DNA of 64,000 nucleotides, taken from Gracilimonas tropica DSM 19535 (GTDB taxonomy: Bacteria; Bacteroidota; Rhodothermia; Balneolales; Balneolaceae). Positions within the stretch are counted from its first letter, which is position 1. Every line of letters begins with the position of its first letter. A program made the position numbers and the translations under genes. Positions 54,675 through 63,863 of this stretch are shown piece after piece. The stretch spans positions 62,001-126,000 of the forward strand of contig NZ_AQXG01000005.1 of NCBI RefSeq assembly GCF_000375425.1. The letters run 5' to 3'. The notes beneath the pieces are model-generated. The model was given only the letters and a program-made list of their open reading frames with translations. It did not search any database and was not told the origin of the DNA.

Positions 54675-55562
54675 ATGGCAGTAATTTTCATTTTTATTGA
54701 TGGTGTGGGGCTTGGAGAAGATTCCTCCGGAAATCCATTCACTGAAAACCGGTATGAATCTTTTGAAATCCTGACGGATGGATTTTTTAATAACCAAGCT
54801 GCTCCAGTGCTTCAAAAGAATCAACTCTTCAAACCTATTGACGCGAATTTAGGCGTGGAAGGATTACCCCAAAGCGGAACCGGTCAGACCGCCCTTTTTA
54901 CCGGAAGAAATGCATCGAAGGAAATTGGAAAGCATTTTGGGCCGTTTCCGCATTCCGGGATCAAACCCTTTCTGAAAAAAGAGAGTGTATTTCATGCGGT
55001 GAAGGAAGCTGGAAAGAAACCGTATTTTATGAATGCATATCCGCCCATCTTTTTTGAACACGCCAAGAAAAGAAACCGCTGGAGCTGCACTACTTTAATG
55101 ACCAAAAGTGCCGGTGTGAAGTTGAATTCAACGGAAGATGTTTTGAATGAAACTGCACTTACGGCTGAGATCGTGCAAAATGCCTGGCGCGAAAAACTAG
55201 GGATTGATATTCCGAAAATCACTCCTACTAATGCCGCACAGCGATTATTGAATGTAGTTCCGGATTATGATTTGGTACTCTATGAATATTACCTCACCGA
55301 CAAAGCGGGTCACAAACAAAAGCACGAAGATGCCAAGCGCGTACTCAAACCGCTGGATGAATTTCTGTTGCACATCATCAAAAATAAGCGAAGTGAAGAT
55401 GTGCTGGTAATCACCAGCGATCATGGAAACCTGGAAGATCTGTCCACCAAAACGCATACGCGAAATAAAGTCCCACTGTTTGTATTAGGAGAATCGGTTC
55501 AGCCCTTTGAACAAGTAGAAAGCCTGACCGATGTGAAAGACGGGATAATTTCGTTTATTTAG
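54675..55562 (+). CDS. Alkaline-phosphatase-superfamily metalloenzyme
   Basis: A 295-residue protein of the phosphoglycerate-mutase/alkaline-phosphatase superfamily. VIFIFIDGVGLGED gives the first metal Asp, GLPQSGTGQTALFTG the nucleophile region (Ser or Thr), EYYLTDKAGHKQKHED the second metal site (D and H), and ITSDHGNLEDLSTKTHTRNKVPLFVLG the third (DHGN and late H). The chain is shorter than iPGM (about 510) and lacks an obvious insert domain, so it is not the glycolytic enzyme. Substrate is unknown. It is followed after 4 bases by the nucleotidyltransferase-like gene. Confidence 0.8.
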   Translation: MAVIFIFIDGVGLGEDSSGNPFTENRYESFEILTDGFFNNQAAPVLQKNQLFKPIDANLGVEGLPQSGTGQTALFTGRNASKEIGKHFGPFPHSGIKPFLKKESVFHAVKEAGKKPYFMNAYPPIFFEHAKKRNRWSCTTLMTKSAGVKLNSTEDVLNETALTAEIVQNAWREKLGIDIPKITPTNAAQRLLNVVPDYDLVLYEYYLTDKAGHKQKHEDAKRVLKPLDEFLLHIIKNKRSEDVLVITSDHGNLEDLSTKTHTRNKVPLFVLGESVQPFEQVESLTDVKDGIISFI

Positions 55563-55566
55563 GGAG

Positions 55567-56109
55567 ATGGATAACAATTCAATGATATCAAAACTACTCA
55601 AGAAAGTTTGTACGGGCTTGGAAAAGCAAGATATTGCTTACATGCTTTCTGGTAGTGTGGCAATGAATGTTTATACGGTTCCAAGAATGACAAGAGATAT
55701 TGACATTGTGATTAATGTTAAAGTATCTGATAGCGATAAAATTGCTGAACTTTTTAAGGAAGGCTATTACATATATAAAGAGGGACTGAAAGAAGAAATA
55801 AAAAATAGACGGATGTTCAATGTTATAGATGAACAGACAAGCTTTAAAATTGATTTTATAATCAGAAAAAATACTCCGTTTCATATAAATGAATTTGAAA
55901 GAAGAGTGAGTAAAAAAATTTTTGGAGTAGATGTCTGGGTTGTTACAATAGAAGATTTGATTATTTCAAAACTAAAATGGATTCAAGATTTAAAAAGCGA
56001 CCAGCAAATTTCTGATGTTGAAAATTTATTATCTGTTTCCGATGTAGATATCACATACATAAAGAAATGGTGTAAAGAATTGAACCTGAATACATATTCT
56101 TTGATATGA
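55567..56109 (+). CDS. MNT/AbiEii-type nucleotidyltransferase
   Basis: A 180-residue protein with YMLSGSVAMNVYTVPRMTRDIDIVINVK. The GS and DxD (DID) motifs are those of the minimal nucleotidyltransferase fold, and DEQTSFKIDFIIRK gives the third acidic Asp. The rest is helical with IEDLIISKLKWIQ, as in related antitoxin/toxin (AbiEii-like) proteins. It is notably AT-rich compared with its neighbours, which suggests acquisition. It overlaps the next gene by 4 bases (ATGA). Substrate is unknown. Confidence 0.78.
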   Translation: MDNNSMISKLLKKVCTGLEKQDIAYMLSGSVAMNVYTVPRMTRDIDIVINVKVSDSDKIAELFKEGYYIYKEGLKEEIKNRRMFNVIDEQTSFKIDFIIRKNTPFHINEFERRVSKKIFGVDVWVVTIEDLIISKLKWIQDLKSDQQISDVENLLSVSDVDITYIKKWCKELNLNTYSLI

Positions 56110-56360
56110 AAGACACACCAAAACATATAGTAGAAATGCAAAGAAATATGATCCATTCAAAATCGGAAGAGGAACGTTTTCTAATGGGGGCAGATATGAT
56201 CGACTCGGTGTATGAGATGGTGAAAAATCAAATTATTGAGGAAAGTCCGGAACTAAGTGAACAAGAAATACGAGCAAAACTATTTTTAAGATTCTATCAA
56301 AACGATTTTTCGGAACAGGAGAAAGAGAAGATTGTAGAGCATATCAAAAATGCCCAATAA
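56106..56360 (+). CDS. Small partner protein of nucleotidyltransferase
   Basis: An 84-residue helical, acidic/basic protein: MKDTPKHIVEMQRNMIHSKSEEERFLMGADMIDSVYEMVKNQIIEESPELSEQEIRAKLFLRFYQNDF. No known domain is recognised. Its overlaps with the nucleotidyltransferase (4 bases) and with the patatin gene (11 bases) argue for a real, coupled gene. The size is too small, and lacks the RxxxxH motif, for a HEPN partner of an MNT pair. Confidence 0.72.
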   Translation: MKDTPKHIVEMQRNMIHSKSEEERFLMGADMIDSVYEMVKNQIIEESPELSEQEIRAKLFLRFYQNDFSEQEKEKIVEHIKNAQ

Positions 56361-57231
56361 AAAAGTCCATTTAGTATTAGGTAGCGGTGGTGCGCGGGGA
56401 ATTGCTCACATTGCCGTGATCGAGGAGTTGGAAAAAGCGGGATATGAAATTATTGAAGTCATTGGCTGTTCGATGGGCGCTGTTGTGGGCGGAATTTATG
56501 CAGCGGGACACTTGGAAGCGTACAAAAAATGGATATTCAGTCTCACCAAAAAAGGCGTATTTGATCTGCTCGATTTCACCTTCGCCAAACAGGGATTTGT
56601 GAAAGGCGAGAAACTTTTTGCCAAGCACCTGGAAGTAACCGGGGAGGAAAAGATCGAGGAATTTCCCATTCCTTTCACGGCTGTGGCCACCGATATGCGA
56701 AATCACAAGGAAGTACATTTCAAATCCGGTGATTTGTATAAAGCGTTGAGAGCTTCGGTTTCCATTCCCGGATTTTTTGTGCCGGTGGTGGAAGACGGTC
56801 AGGTACTGGTAGATGGTGGGGTGCTTAATCCGCTTCCCATCAATCTAGTGGATAAAAAAGAGGGAGCTGAGATCGTAGCGGTAAATTTAAATGGAACTGC
56901 TGATCCTAAGTACGACAAACCACCTGAGCCGGACCGGCTGGAGGAAATGCAAAAATGGTTTGATAAGATGCTGCCTGAAGCCATCAAAAATAATAGAAAG
57001 AATAAAACCAAGTCCGAACTTCCTGCCGAAGAAAACTCCTTTTCTCTTATTGAATTAATGGACAGTACGTTCAGTTTTACACAGGACCGGCTCACGGAAC
57101 TAATGATCGAAATGTATAAGCCGGATCATTTGATCAATATTCCGAGAAATGCCTGTGGCGTTTTTGATTTTGATCAGGGAGAACGAATTTATAAGATTGG
57201 TCAAGATGCTTTCCAAAAAAAGATGAAATAG
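56350..57231 (+). CDS. Patatin-like phospholipase, RssA type
   Basis: A 293-residue patatin. The oxyanion loop is LGSGGARGIAHI, the nucleophile GCSMGAVVGG (GxSxG, about 39-43), and the catalytic Asp is in VDGGVLNPLP. This is the NTE/RssA group of bacterial lipid hydrolases that act at the inner membrane. It has no signal peptide. Its first codons overlap the small upstream gene by 11 bases. It could be the old gene of the cluster, with the two AT-rich genes inserted ahead of it. Confidence 0.92.
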   Translation: MPNKKVHLVLGSGGARGIAHIAVIEELEKAGYEIIEVIGCSMGAVVGGIYAAGHLEAYKKWIFSLTKKGVFDLLDFTFAKQGFVKGEKLFAKHLEVTGEEKIEEFPIPFTAVATDMRNHKEVHFKSGDLYKALRASVSIPGFFVPVVEDGQVLVDGGVLNPLPINLVDKKEGAEIVAVNLNGTADPKYDKPPEPDRLEEMQKWFDKMLPEAIKNNRKNKTKSELPAEENSFSLIELMDSTFSFTQDRLTELMIEMYKPDHLINIPRNACGVFDFDQGERIYKIGQDAFQKKMK

Positions 57232-57444
57232 TTTCTCTCACATTAAAGTAGATATGATTTAAATAATACTTTGGTTTTGTCTGCTTTTTGGGATGACTTA
57301 TTTCGGGAAATCAGCCCGGACTACGAGTATTTTCAAAGAAAGATTGATGAATCTATGTCAACTTCGTTACCGGGGAATTTAATGTGCGCTTCTTTCTTTA
57401 TAATATTCTACTGATGAGCTTTAATACCTAAAGGGAGCAAAAGT

Positions 57445-59007
57445 ATGAACAGGACAGATTTTTTAGATCACATAAAAAACTTCAATGATTACTGGGATGT
57501 GGTTGTGATTGGAGGCGGGGCAACAGGCTTGGGAGTTGGAGTGGATGCAGCCGCGCGGGGATACAAAACGCTGCTTCTGGAAATGCACGATTTTGCCAAA
57601 GGAACCTCCAGCCGAAGTACGAAATTAGTACATGGTGGAGTTCGGTATTTGCAACAAGGAGATGTTTCCCTGGTGATTGAAGCCCTGCACGAACGCGGAT
57701 TGTTGATTCAAAATGCGCCTCATCTGGTAAGTCATCAGTCCTTTATTGTACCCAGTTATGAGTGGTGGAACGGTCCCTTTTATGGGGTAGGAATGAAAGT
57801 GTATGATGCTTTGGCCGGGAAGCTGGGCATCAAAAAATCTAAAAATCTATCCAAAGAAAAAACGCTGGAGAAGATCCCGACTTTGGAGCCGGAAGGATTG
57901 CGTGGAGGAGTGATCTATTATGATGGTCAATTTGATGATTCCCGACTTTCAATCAATCTGGCACAGACGATGTATGACGAGGGCGGCTACCCTATGAATT
58001 ACATGAAGGTAACCGGGCTGGAGAAAAACGGGAAAGGATTTGTTGAGGGCGTGAAAGTGCGCGATATGCTGAATGGCGAAGATCTTGAAGTGAACGCCCG
58101 GGTGGTTATAAATGCAACAGGAATTTTTTCAGATGATATTTTGGAAATGGATGAAAAAGGGCATGAAAAGATCATTCAATATGCGCAGGGCATTCATCTT
58201 GTTTTAGATAAAGAATTTCTTCCCGGAGATTCTGCTATCATGGTTCCACATACGGATGATGGCCGCGTTCTTTTTGCGGTTCCGTGGCACGATAAAGTGA
58301 TTGTGGGAACGACAGACACGCCGGTTGATAAAGCTACTTTGGAACCGATCGCACTTGAAGAAGAAATTGAATTTGTACTACGACATGCGGCTCAATACCT
58401 CACCAAAGATCCGGAGCGGGAAGATATAAAAAGTGTGTTTGCCGGAATTCGTCCACTGGTGAAACCGCCTGACGCCAAAGATACTTCAGAGATCTCCAGA
58501 AGTCATCACATTCAGGTTTCCGAATCAGGATTGGTAACCATTGCCGGCGGAAAATGGACGACGTATCGAAAAATGGCGGAGGATACGGTTGATCAGGCTG
58601 CCATGGTGGCCGGACTGGATGTCAAGGAAACACCGACCAAAGATCTGCGCATTCACGGCTGGCTCAAAAATGTGGATCGGGATGATCACCTGTATGTGTA
58701 CGGATCTGATAAAGTAGCGCTCAAACAACTCATCGAAGAAAACCCGGAATTAGGTGAAAAACTCCATCCGGATCTTCCCTATTTGAAAGCTGAAGTAGTG
58801 TGGGCGGTTCGGAATGAAATGGCGCAAACCATCGAAGATGTGTTAGCCAGAAGAACCCGGGCTCTTTTCTTAGATGCCAAAGCAAGCATAGAAATGGCCC
58901 CCGAAGTAGGAAAGTTACTCGCCCAAGAATTCGGAAAAGATGAAGCCTGGGTTGATCAGGAAGTGAAAGAATACAAGCAAGTAGCCAAAAATTACACTTT
59001 GCCTTAA
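57445..59007 (+). CDS. glpD: Glycerol-3-phosphate dehydrogenase, aerobic
   Basis: A 520-residue FAD protein. YWDVVVIGGGATGLGVGVDAAARGYKTLLLE is the FAD site, and GTSSRSTKLVHGGVRYL is the family signature. VINATGIFSDDI and AIMVPHTDDGRVLFAVPWHDKVIVGTTDTPVD follow, then the C-terminal domain with SESGLVTIAGGKWTTYRKMAED and a helical cap. It oxidises glycerol-3-phosphate to DHAP at the membrane. A GGGAGC ribosome site precedes the ATG. No glpK or glpF is adjacent. Confidence 0.96.
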   Translation: MNRTDFLDHIKNFNDYWDVVVIGGGATGLGVGVDAAARGYKTLLLEMHDFAKGTSSRSTKLVHGGVRYLQQGDVSLVIEALHERGLLIQNAPHLVSHQSFIVPSYEWWNGPFYGVGMKVYDALAGKLGIKKSKNLSKEKTLEKIPTLEPEGLRGGVIYYDGQFDDSRLSINLAQTMYDEGGYPMNYMKVTGLEKNGKGFVEGVKVRDMLNGEDLEVNARVVINATGIFSDDILEMDEKGHEKIIQYAQGIHLVLDKEFLPGDSAIMVPHTDDGRVLFAVPWHDKVIVGTTDTPVDKATLEPIALEEEIEFVLRHAAQYLTKDPEREDIKSVFAGIRPLVKPPDAKDTSEISRSHHIQVSESGLVTIAGGKWTTYRKMAEDTVDQAAMVAGLDVKETPTKDLRIHGWLKNVDRDDHLYVYGSDKVALKQLIEENPELGEKLHPDLPYLKAEVVWAVRNEMAQTIEDVLARRTRALFLDAKASIEMAPEVGKLLAQEFGKDEAWVDQEVKEYKQVAKNYTLP

Positions 59008-59127
59008 AAAAGAATAAATAGCCGATAACGCTTTTTAGAATACGTTTTAAGTATCTGATTATTAGCCTTTAACATTAAAGTACTTTTTGGTTACCTTCGG
59101 GAAGGGATAAATATTACTGGCTACCGG

Positions 59128-60906
59128 ATGGACATAAAACAAATTACATCGCAAGAAGAGTTACGGTCTCTTCTTCAAAGGCAATCGGACCTTTTTCATC
59201 ATATATCAGCACTAAATGAGCAAGAACTTTCGGTGCGCGCTCTATTGGATAAAGCGGTTGAGCTGATCAATAAGGGGTGGATCTATCCCAATAAAATGTC
59301 GATTGAATTTAGGTTGAACGGGGAAAGTTTTACCAACCGGGAATTCACTAAAAGTGATTGGTATATAAAAGCATCTTCACCCATCAAAGAAGAGGATGAA
59401 TTAGAACTGTTTATTTACTGTAAAAAGGACCGGGTTTTTTTAGAAGAAGAAAAGAAACTGGCTCAGGTAGTTGTTCAAAACGTAGCGTCAAAAACAGACC
59501 GGATTTTATCCCGCATTGAAGTTGAGGAAGAACAGGAAATGCTGGATAAAGCGTATAAGCTGGCTCATATTGGAACCTGGGAATATGATATGATCAATGA
59601 CGAGTTGTATTGGTCGGATGTAACCAAAGAGGTTCATGGTTTTGGGCCTGATTACGATCCGGATGTGGAAAGTACCATTCAACTGTTTAAAGAAGGATAT
59701 AACAGAGACACTTTTGCCAAAGCAGCCAATGATGCCATTGAAAAGGAAATTCCATTTGATGTAGAACTTAAGATCGTGAGTGGTCAGGGGGACGAACGTT
59801 GGATCAGGGCTACAGGAGAACCTGAATATGACGATGAAGGAGTTTGTTTGAGATTTTATGGAATCAGTCAAAATGTGACGGATCGCCGGCAAGCAGAAGA
59901 AGATCTTGAACATAATGAACGCCGGTTCAAAGCCTTGGTAAAATACGGGATGGATATGATCGCCATTCTGGACGGTGATGCCAATTACAAATATGTTAGT
60001 CCGGCTTCGAAACACATTTTAGGAATTCGTCCGGATGAGTTAATAGGCAAGAATGCCTTTGATTATATCCACGAAGAAGATGCAAAGCGGTTGCTAAACC
60101 AATTTGAAGGGTTAAGTCATAGAGAAACCACACAGTTAAAACCATATAGGTTTTTAAATTCAGAAGGCGAGTGGCGCTGGCTGGAATCAACCGTTACTAA
60201 TCTAAGTGAAGATCCGGCTGTAAAAGGTTATGTTGCGAACTCCAGGGACGTGACAGAGCGGCAAATTAAGCAAGAAGAAATACTGAACTCCTTAAAACAG
60301 AAGGAGACCTTACTGGCAGAGGTTCATCACCGCATAAAAAACAATCTTTCGGTACTTACAGGATTACTGCAAATGCAGGCTGCAAATGAAGAAAATGAAG
60401 AAGTTCTAAAAAGATTGTTCGATAGCGTTGCCCGAATTAATACGATGGCAAGTATTCATGAACAACTCTATAAAACCAATGATTACAATGAAATAGAATT
60501 CAGTGACCGAATTCAGCTTTTAGCTAAGAATATCCACAAATCGTTTAAGAGTAAAAAAGATATAGATCTGAATTTTCAGTGTGAGCCGCTGAAAATGAGC
60601 ATTTCCAAAACACTACCTACTTCTTTGATCGTGAATGAGGTTTTGACAAATATTTTTAAACATGCCTTTGAAGGCCGGACAAGCGGCAATATCAAGATCT
60701 CTTTGGTGCAAACCGACATAGAAGACTATATGCGGCTTACCATCACAGATGATGGAGTTGGGCTCCCCGATAATTTTTCAGCTAAAGAAAGTTCTTCCTT
60801 AGGATTAAAGCTCATACATATGCTTTCTGAGCAGATCAAAGCTCAGTATTTTTTTGAATCAGGTAAGAACGGAACTTCCTTTAACTTACTTCTTAAGAAA
60901 GACTAA
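59128..60906 (+). CDS. PAS-domain histidine kinase (HisKA_2 type)
   Basis: A 592-residue soluble kinase. An N-terminal region (about 1-130) is followed by two PAS domains with PAC tails (about 140-260, KLAHIGTWEYDMINDELYWSDV; about 265-390, ERRFKALVKYGMDMIAILDGDANYKYVSP). HisKA_2 (about 400-480) has the phospho-His in LAEVHHRIKNNLSVLTGLLQMQA, and HATPase_c has VLTNIFKHAFEG and ITDDGVGLPDN. There is no membrane segment and no adjacent response regulator, so its partner is unknown. It ends 3 bases from the convergent receptor gene. Confidence 0.93.
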   Translation: MDIKQITSQEELRSLLQRQSDLFHHISALNEQELSVRALLDKAVELINKGWIYPNKMSIEFRLNGESFTNREFTKSDWYIKASSPIKEEDELELFIYCKKDRVFLEEEKKLAQVVVQNVASKTDRILSRIEVEEEQEMLDKAYKLAHIGTWEYDMINDELYWSDVTKEVHGFGPDYDPDVESTIQLFKEGYNRDTFAKAANDAIEKEIPFDVELKIVSGQGDERWIRATGEPEYDDEGVCLRFYGISQNVTDRRQAEEDLEHNERRFKALVKYGMDMIAILDGDANYKYVSPASKHILGIRPDELIGKNAFDYIHEEDAKRLLNQFEGLSHRETTQLKPYRFLNSEGEWRWLESTVTNLSEDPAVKGYVANSRDVTERQIKQEEILNSLKQKETLLAEVHHRIKNNLSVLTGLLQMQAANEENEEVLKRLFDSVARINTMASIHEQLYKTNDYNEIEFSDRIQLLAKNIHKSFKSKKDIDLNFQCEPLKMSISKTLPTSLIVNEVLTNIFKHAFEGRTSGNIKISLVQTDIEDYMRLTITDDGVGLPDNFSAKESSSLGLKLIHMLSEQIKAQYFFESGKNGTSFNLLLKKD

Positions 60907-60909
60907 AAG

Positions 60910-63318
60910 CTATCTTCTGTTACTTCCACTTTCATTAGTGCCGAAATTGTAACGGAAGTTCAGCCGGAAACTTCTGCTCGACCAACTGTACTTACTGTTG
61001 GTATAGGAAGTGGGTTCAATGATCTCGCGATCGCTGTTTCTGGAATTAAAAAGGTCACGGACATTCAGTGATATTGAAGCCCTGCCATCCATAAGATCTT
61101 TAGAAAGTCCGCTTCCTACGAAAGATCGGGCTCCACGTGTTCCCTGTGTAGTTTGTTGCGCTCCGCGGAAAAAGATGTAAGACTGAAAATTCCAACCATC
61201 TAAGAATTGCCAGCGAACACGGAGTCTGCTGGTGAACGTCTCATCTTCACTGTCATAATTACGCCCTTGGTATGCCCCCTCCCGGTAAGATCGGTAAATG
61301 TTAAGGCTTCCCGAAAGTTGAAGTCCGTCAAATAATTCCTGGTCAGCTGAAAACTCAACACCCCAGGCATCTTCAGTGGCAAGGTTGATCGGAGTTCGGG
61401 TGGTAATACCATCTTCTATGATAGAGACATCTTCTACAACCTGCGTACGGTGGCGATAATACACGCTTGTTAAAACAGAGCCGGATTCCCAATATCGCAA
61501 ATAACCGAGTTCATATGAATCACTGAATTCCGGCTCCAGGTTAGGGTTGCCTGCACGGCGGTTACGCTCATCCTGAATTTCAATAAACGGAAGTAACTCT
61601 CCTGACCAGGGTCTGGAAATACGACGGCTGTAACTGCCCTGAAATGAATTCAATTCATTTAGCGTATAGGACAGAAAGAGACTTGGAAACAAATTGGTGT
61701 AGTTTTGAGAACTTTCATTTCCTGATCGATCCAACTCAGTTTCTATGAGCGTATTCTCGGCCCTTAAACCAATTTGGTAAGTGAACGGCTCGAGCTCTCC
61801 GGAGTAAATAGCATAAGCGGCATTCACACTTTCCAGGTACATAAAGTTGTCAGCAATGCCGGCATTATCGGGAGAATTGACCCACTGCCCGTTTCGAAAG
61901 TCCTCAACCCGATAATCATTGTCTTGCCAGTCGTAATTAAAACGAAGGCCGGCTTCGAATCGTCCGGCTTCACCAACAGGTTGTTCGTAATCCATATCAA
62001 AACGAGCCTCGCGGTAAACTTCTCCGGAAAAAGAGCGTTGTTGAATTTCATCTCCCGTTCCCTGCTGAATCACCTGATCAAAATCCGTATTGCCGTTTTC
62101 TTCGCCAAATTCGAAATCAAGATCGGCCACTAATTGATGATCTCTGTTTTCGTTGAATGTTTTTTCGTATTGGGCTCTGACATCAAAATCGCTTTCACGC
62201 TGTTCTTCTAAAATGTTGCGATCGGTGCGCCGAATGATATCCCAATTTTCACTGATAGTTTGATAGACCCGATCATTATCAGGATCATAGTCTACATAGC
62301 GGGCAATTCGGTCTTCAGTTTGTTTTTCGAGGTTGATACGAGATTCTACGGTTAGGATCTGATCGTACGGCAGAAAGATATCGGCTCCCAAATTGATATT
62401 TGCCTCACGTTCGATCTCATCCGTTTCAGTTCTTTCACTGTAGGCATACGTGGTATCGGCACTAAAGCTCTGAAATGTACGACCGGTTTCCGGCTGATTT
62501 TCATATTCAACTTCCGTATTCAAAAACCAATTTACTTTGCGGCGCTGATAGTTAAAATTTCCACCGATCCCATAATCCTGTGGATACCCGGTATTGGCCC
62601 GAACACTTCCATTGAATCCAAGTTCGGCATTATCAACCAATATAATATCGATGATACCGGCAGTTCCATCGGCAGAATATCGTGCAGAGGGATTCGTGAT
62701 GATTTTCACCTCTTCGATCAAACTGGCGGGAATACTGCTGAGTGCATCCGTTCCATTTCTGACCAGATTAGAGGGGCGGCCATTGATTAGAACCTGCACT
62801 CCTTGATTTCCCCGGAGACTTACGTTACCCTCAAAGTCGGTTGTAATGGAAGGCACATTGTCGAGTACATCCAAAGCAGAGCCGCCCATACTGGTAATGT
62901 CTTCCTGTACATTAAAGCTGCGGCTGTCGAAGTTCATTTGCATATAGGAACGCTCTGCCTGAACTTCCACATCTCCCAGGCTTTCCTGAGTGGGATCTAA
63001 TGAAATGGAGCCTAAATTGTAAGCCTGTCCTTCAGATAAAGTAACCTCACTGGAATATTCTTTGAAGGATAAAAAAGTAATGCGGATCTCATAGGTTCCG
63101 GGTTCAATATCCAGTGTAAAATTGCCGTCCACACCGGTTGCTGTACCGGATATGATTTCTTCTCCATCCGGCTCATACAAAGCCACGGTAGCGTTTACCA
63201 GTGGATTGGATTCATTATCAAGTACTGTTCCCGTTACCTTTGCTTCCTGAGAATAGGCTAAAGCACTGCCCGCTATATGAATACAAGCAGCAATAACCAG
63301 CTTAAAAATTGATTTCAT
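60910..63318 (-). CDS. TonB-receptor-like outer-membrane protein
   Basis: About 802 residues from MKSIFKLVIAACIHIAGSALAYS at 63318. An earlier in-frame ATG would lie within the perfect hairpin at 63366, so I reject it. In order: signal peptide, carboxypeptidase-regulatory-like domain (about 27-110; GTVLDNESNPLVNATVALYEPDGEEI), plug (about 125-245; SALDVLDNVPSITTDFEGNVSLRGNQGVQVLINGRPS), then a 22-strand-type barrel of the OMP_b-brl_3 family ending RLNFRYNFGTNESGS. The final residues after the last aromatic are unusual for an end strand. Substrate unknown. Confidence 0.9.
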   Translation of the reverse strand: MKSIFKLVIAACIHIAGSALAYSQEAKVTGTVLDNESNPLVNATVALYEPDGEEIISGTATGVDGNFTLDIEPGTYEIRITFLSFKEYSSEVTLSEGQAYNLGSISLDPTQESLGDVEVQAERSYMQMNFDSRSFNVQEDITSMGGSALDVLDNVPSITTDFEGNVSLRGNQGVQVLINGRPSNLVRNGTDALSSIPASLIEEVKIITNPSARYSADGTAGIIDIILVDNAELGFNGSVRANTGYPQDYGIGGNFNYQRRKVNWFLNTEVEYENQPETGRTFQSFSADTTYAYSERTETDEIEREANINLGADIFLPYDQILTVESRINLEKQTEDRIARYVDYDPDNDRVYQTISENWDIIRRTDRNILEEQRESDFDVRAQYEKTFNENRDHQLVADLDFEFGEENGNTDFDQVIQQGTGDEIQQRSFSGEVYREARFDMDYEQPVGEAGRFEAGLRFNYDWQDNDYRVEDFRNGQWVNSPDNAGIADNFMYLESVNAAYAIYSGELEPFTYQIGLRAENTLIETELDRSGNESSQNYTNLFPSLFLSYTLNELNSFQGSYSRRISRPWSGELLPFIEIQDERNRRAGNPNLEPEFSDSYELGYLRYWESGSVLTSVYYRHRTQVVEDVSIIEDGITTRTPINLATEDAWGVEFSADQELFDGLQLSGSLNIYRSYREGAYQGRNYDSEDETFTSRLRVRWQFLDGWNFQSYIFFRGAQQTTQGTRGARSFVGSGLSKDLMDGRASISLNVRDLFNSRNSDREIIEPTSYTNSKYSWSSRSFRLNFRYNFGTNESGSNRR

Positions 63319-63365
63319 GATGACAGGTTCTTGCTCCGATCTAATTAATAGTCGTTTGTGTAATG

Positions 63366-63395
63366 AAAATTCAGGCATAATAATGCCTGAATTTT
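63366..63395. terminator. Perfect hairpin after DoxX gene
   Basis: A 13-pair perfect stem (aaaattcaggcat/atgcctgaatttt) with a 4-base loop aata, 58 bases downstream of the DoxX gene and 48 bases before the receptor start. It separates the two minus-strand genes, and has T runs on either strand. Confidence 0.75.
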
Positions 63396-63452
63396 GAACA
63401 AAACCTGCGAAAAACGAATGTTTAAACGGTTTTTTACAAATTCAGGGCCGAA

Positions 63453-63863
63453 TCAAGAGATCTTGTTATCAACAGAGAATTTACCGGGCCCCGTAAAGAG
63501 GATAACCACGAACATCAACAGGAATAAGAGAGACTTTTCCTTAGTGTTGAATGGGTCACCGGCATGAGCAAAGAAAAAGGCAACAGACATATTGATGGCT
63601 AACACAATGGCAGAAAAGCGGGTCCACAATCCAACGGCTACAAATAGGCCACAGATTCCTTCCGCAAAAGCAGCGAGAATAAGAGAAAGCTCAGGCCCTA
63701 TCCCGATGGGGTCTCCAAAGGAAAAATCTCCGGAAAAAACTTTCATGAGTTTTGGTAAACCATGAGTAAAGATCAGCGCTCCGGCGCCAAAACGTAACAG
63801 AAAAATGGAATAATTAAGGCTGATAAACTTATTGAAGTCGGTGGAAAGTAATTTTTTAAACAT
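63453..63863 (-). CDS. DoxX-family membrane protein
   Basis: About 136 residues from MFKKLLSTDFNKFISLNYSIFLLRFG at 63863. An upstream extension (to 63932) has no ribosome site and does not look coded. Four membrane helices with the DoxX pattern: LRFGAGALIFTHGLPKLMKVFSG, IGPELSLILAAFAEGICGLFVAVGLWTRFSAIVLAINMSVAFFFAH, then FLLMFVVILFTGPGKFSVD. Roles of the family include quinol-linked or thiosulfate-related redox, but for this type no function is proven. It is the last gene; the remaining 137 bases hold no gene. Confidence 0.92.
   Translation of the reverse strand: MFKKLLSTDFNKFISLNYSIFLLRFGAGALIFTHGLPKLMKVFSGDFSFGDPIGIGPELSLILAAFAEGICGLFVAVGLWTRFSAIVLAINMSVAFFFAHAGDPFNTKEKSLLFLLMFVVILFTGPGKFSVDNKIS

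Noticed and set aside
55567..57231. CBASS-type defence operon
   Set aside because: The nucleotidyltransferase is a 180-residue MNT/AbiEii type, not a cyclic-oligonucleotide synthase, and the patatin is of the RssA housekeeping type.
60910..63378. Receptor start at 63378
   Set aside because: It would place the perfect hairpin terminator inside the coding region and lacks a signal peptide at its N-terminus; the ATG at 63318 gives one.
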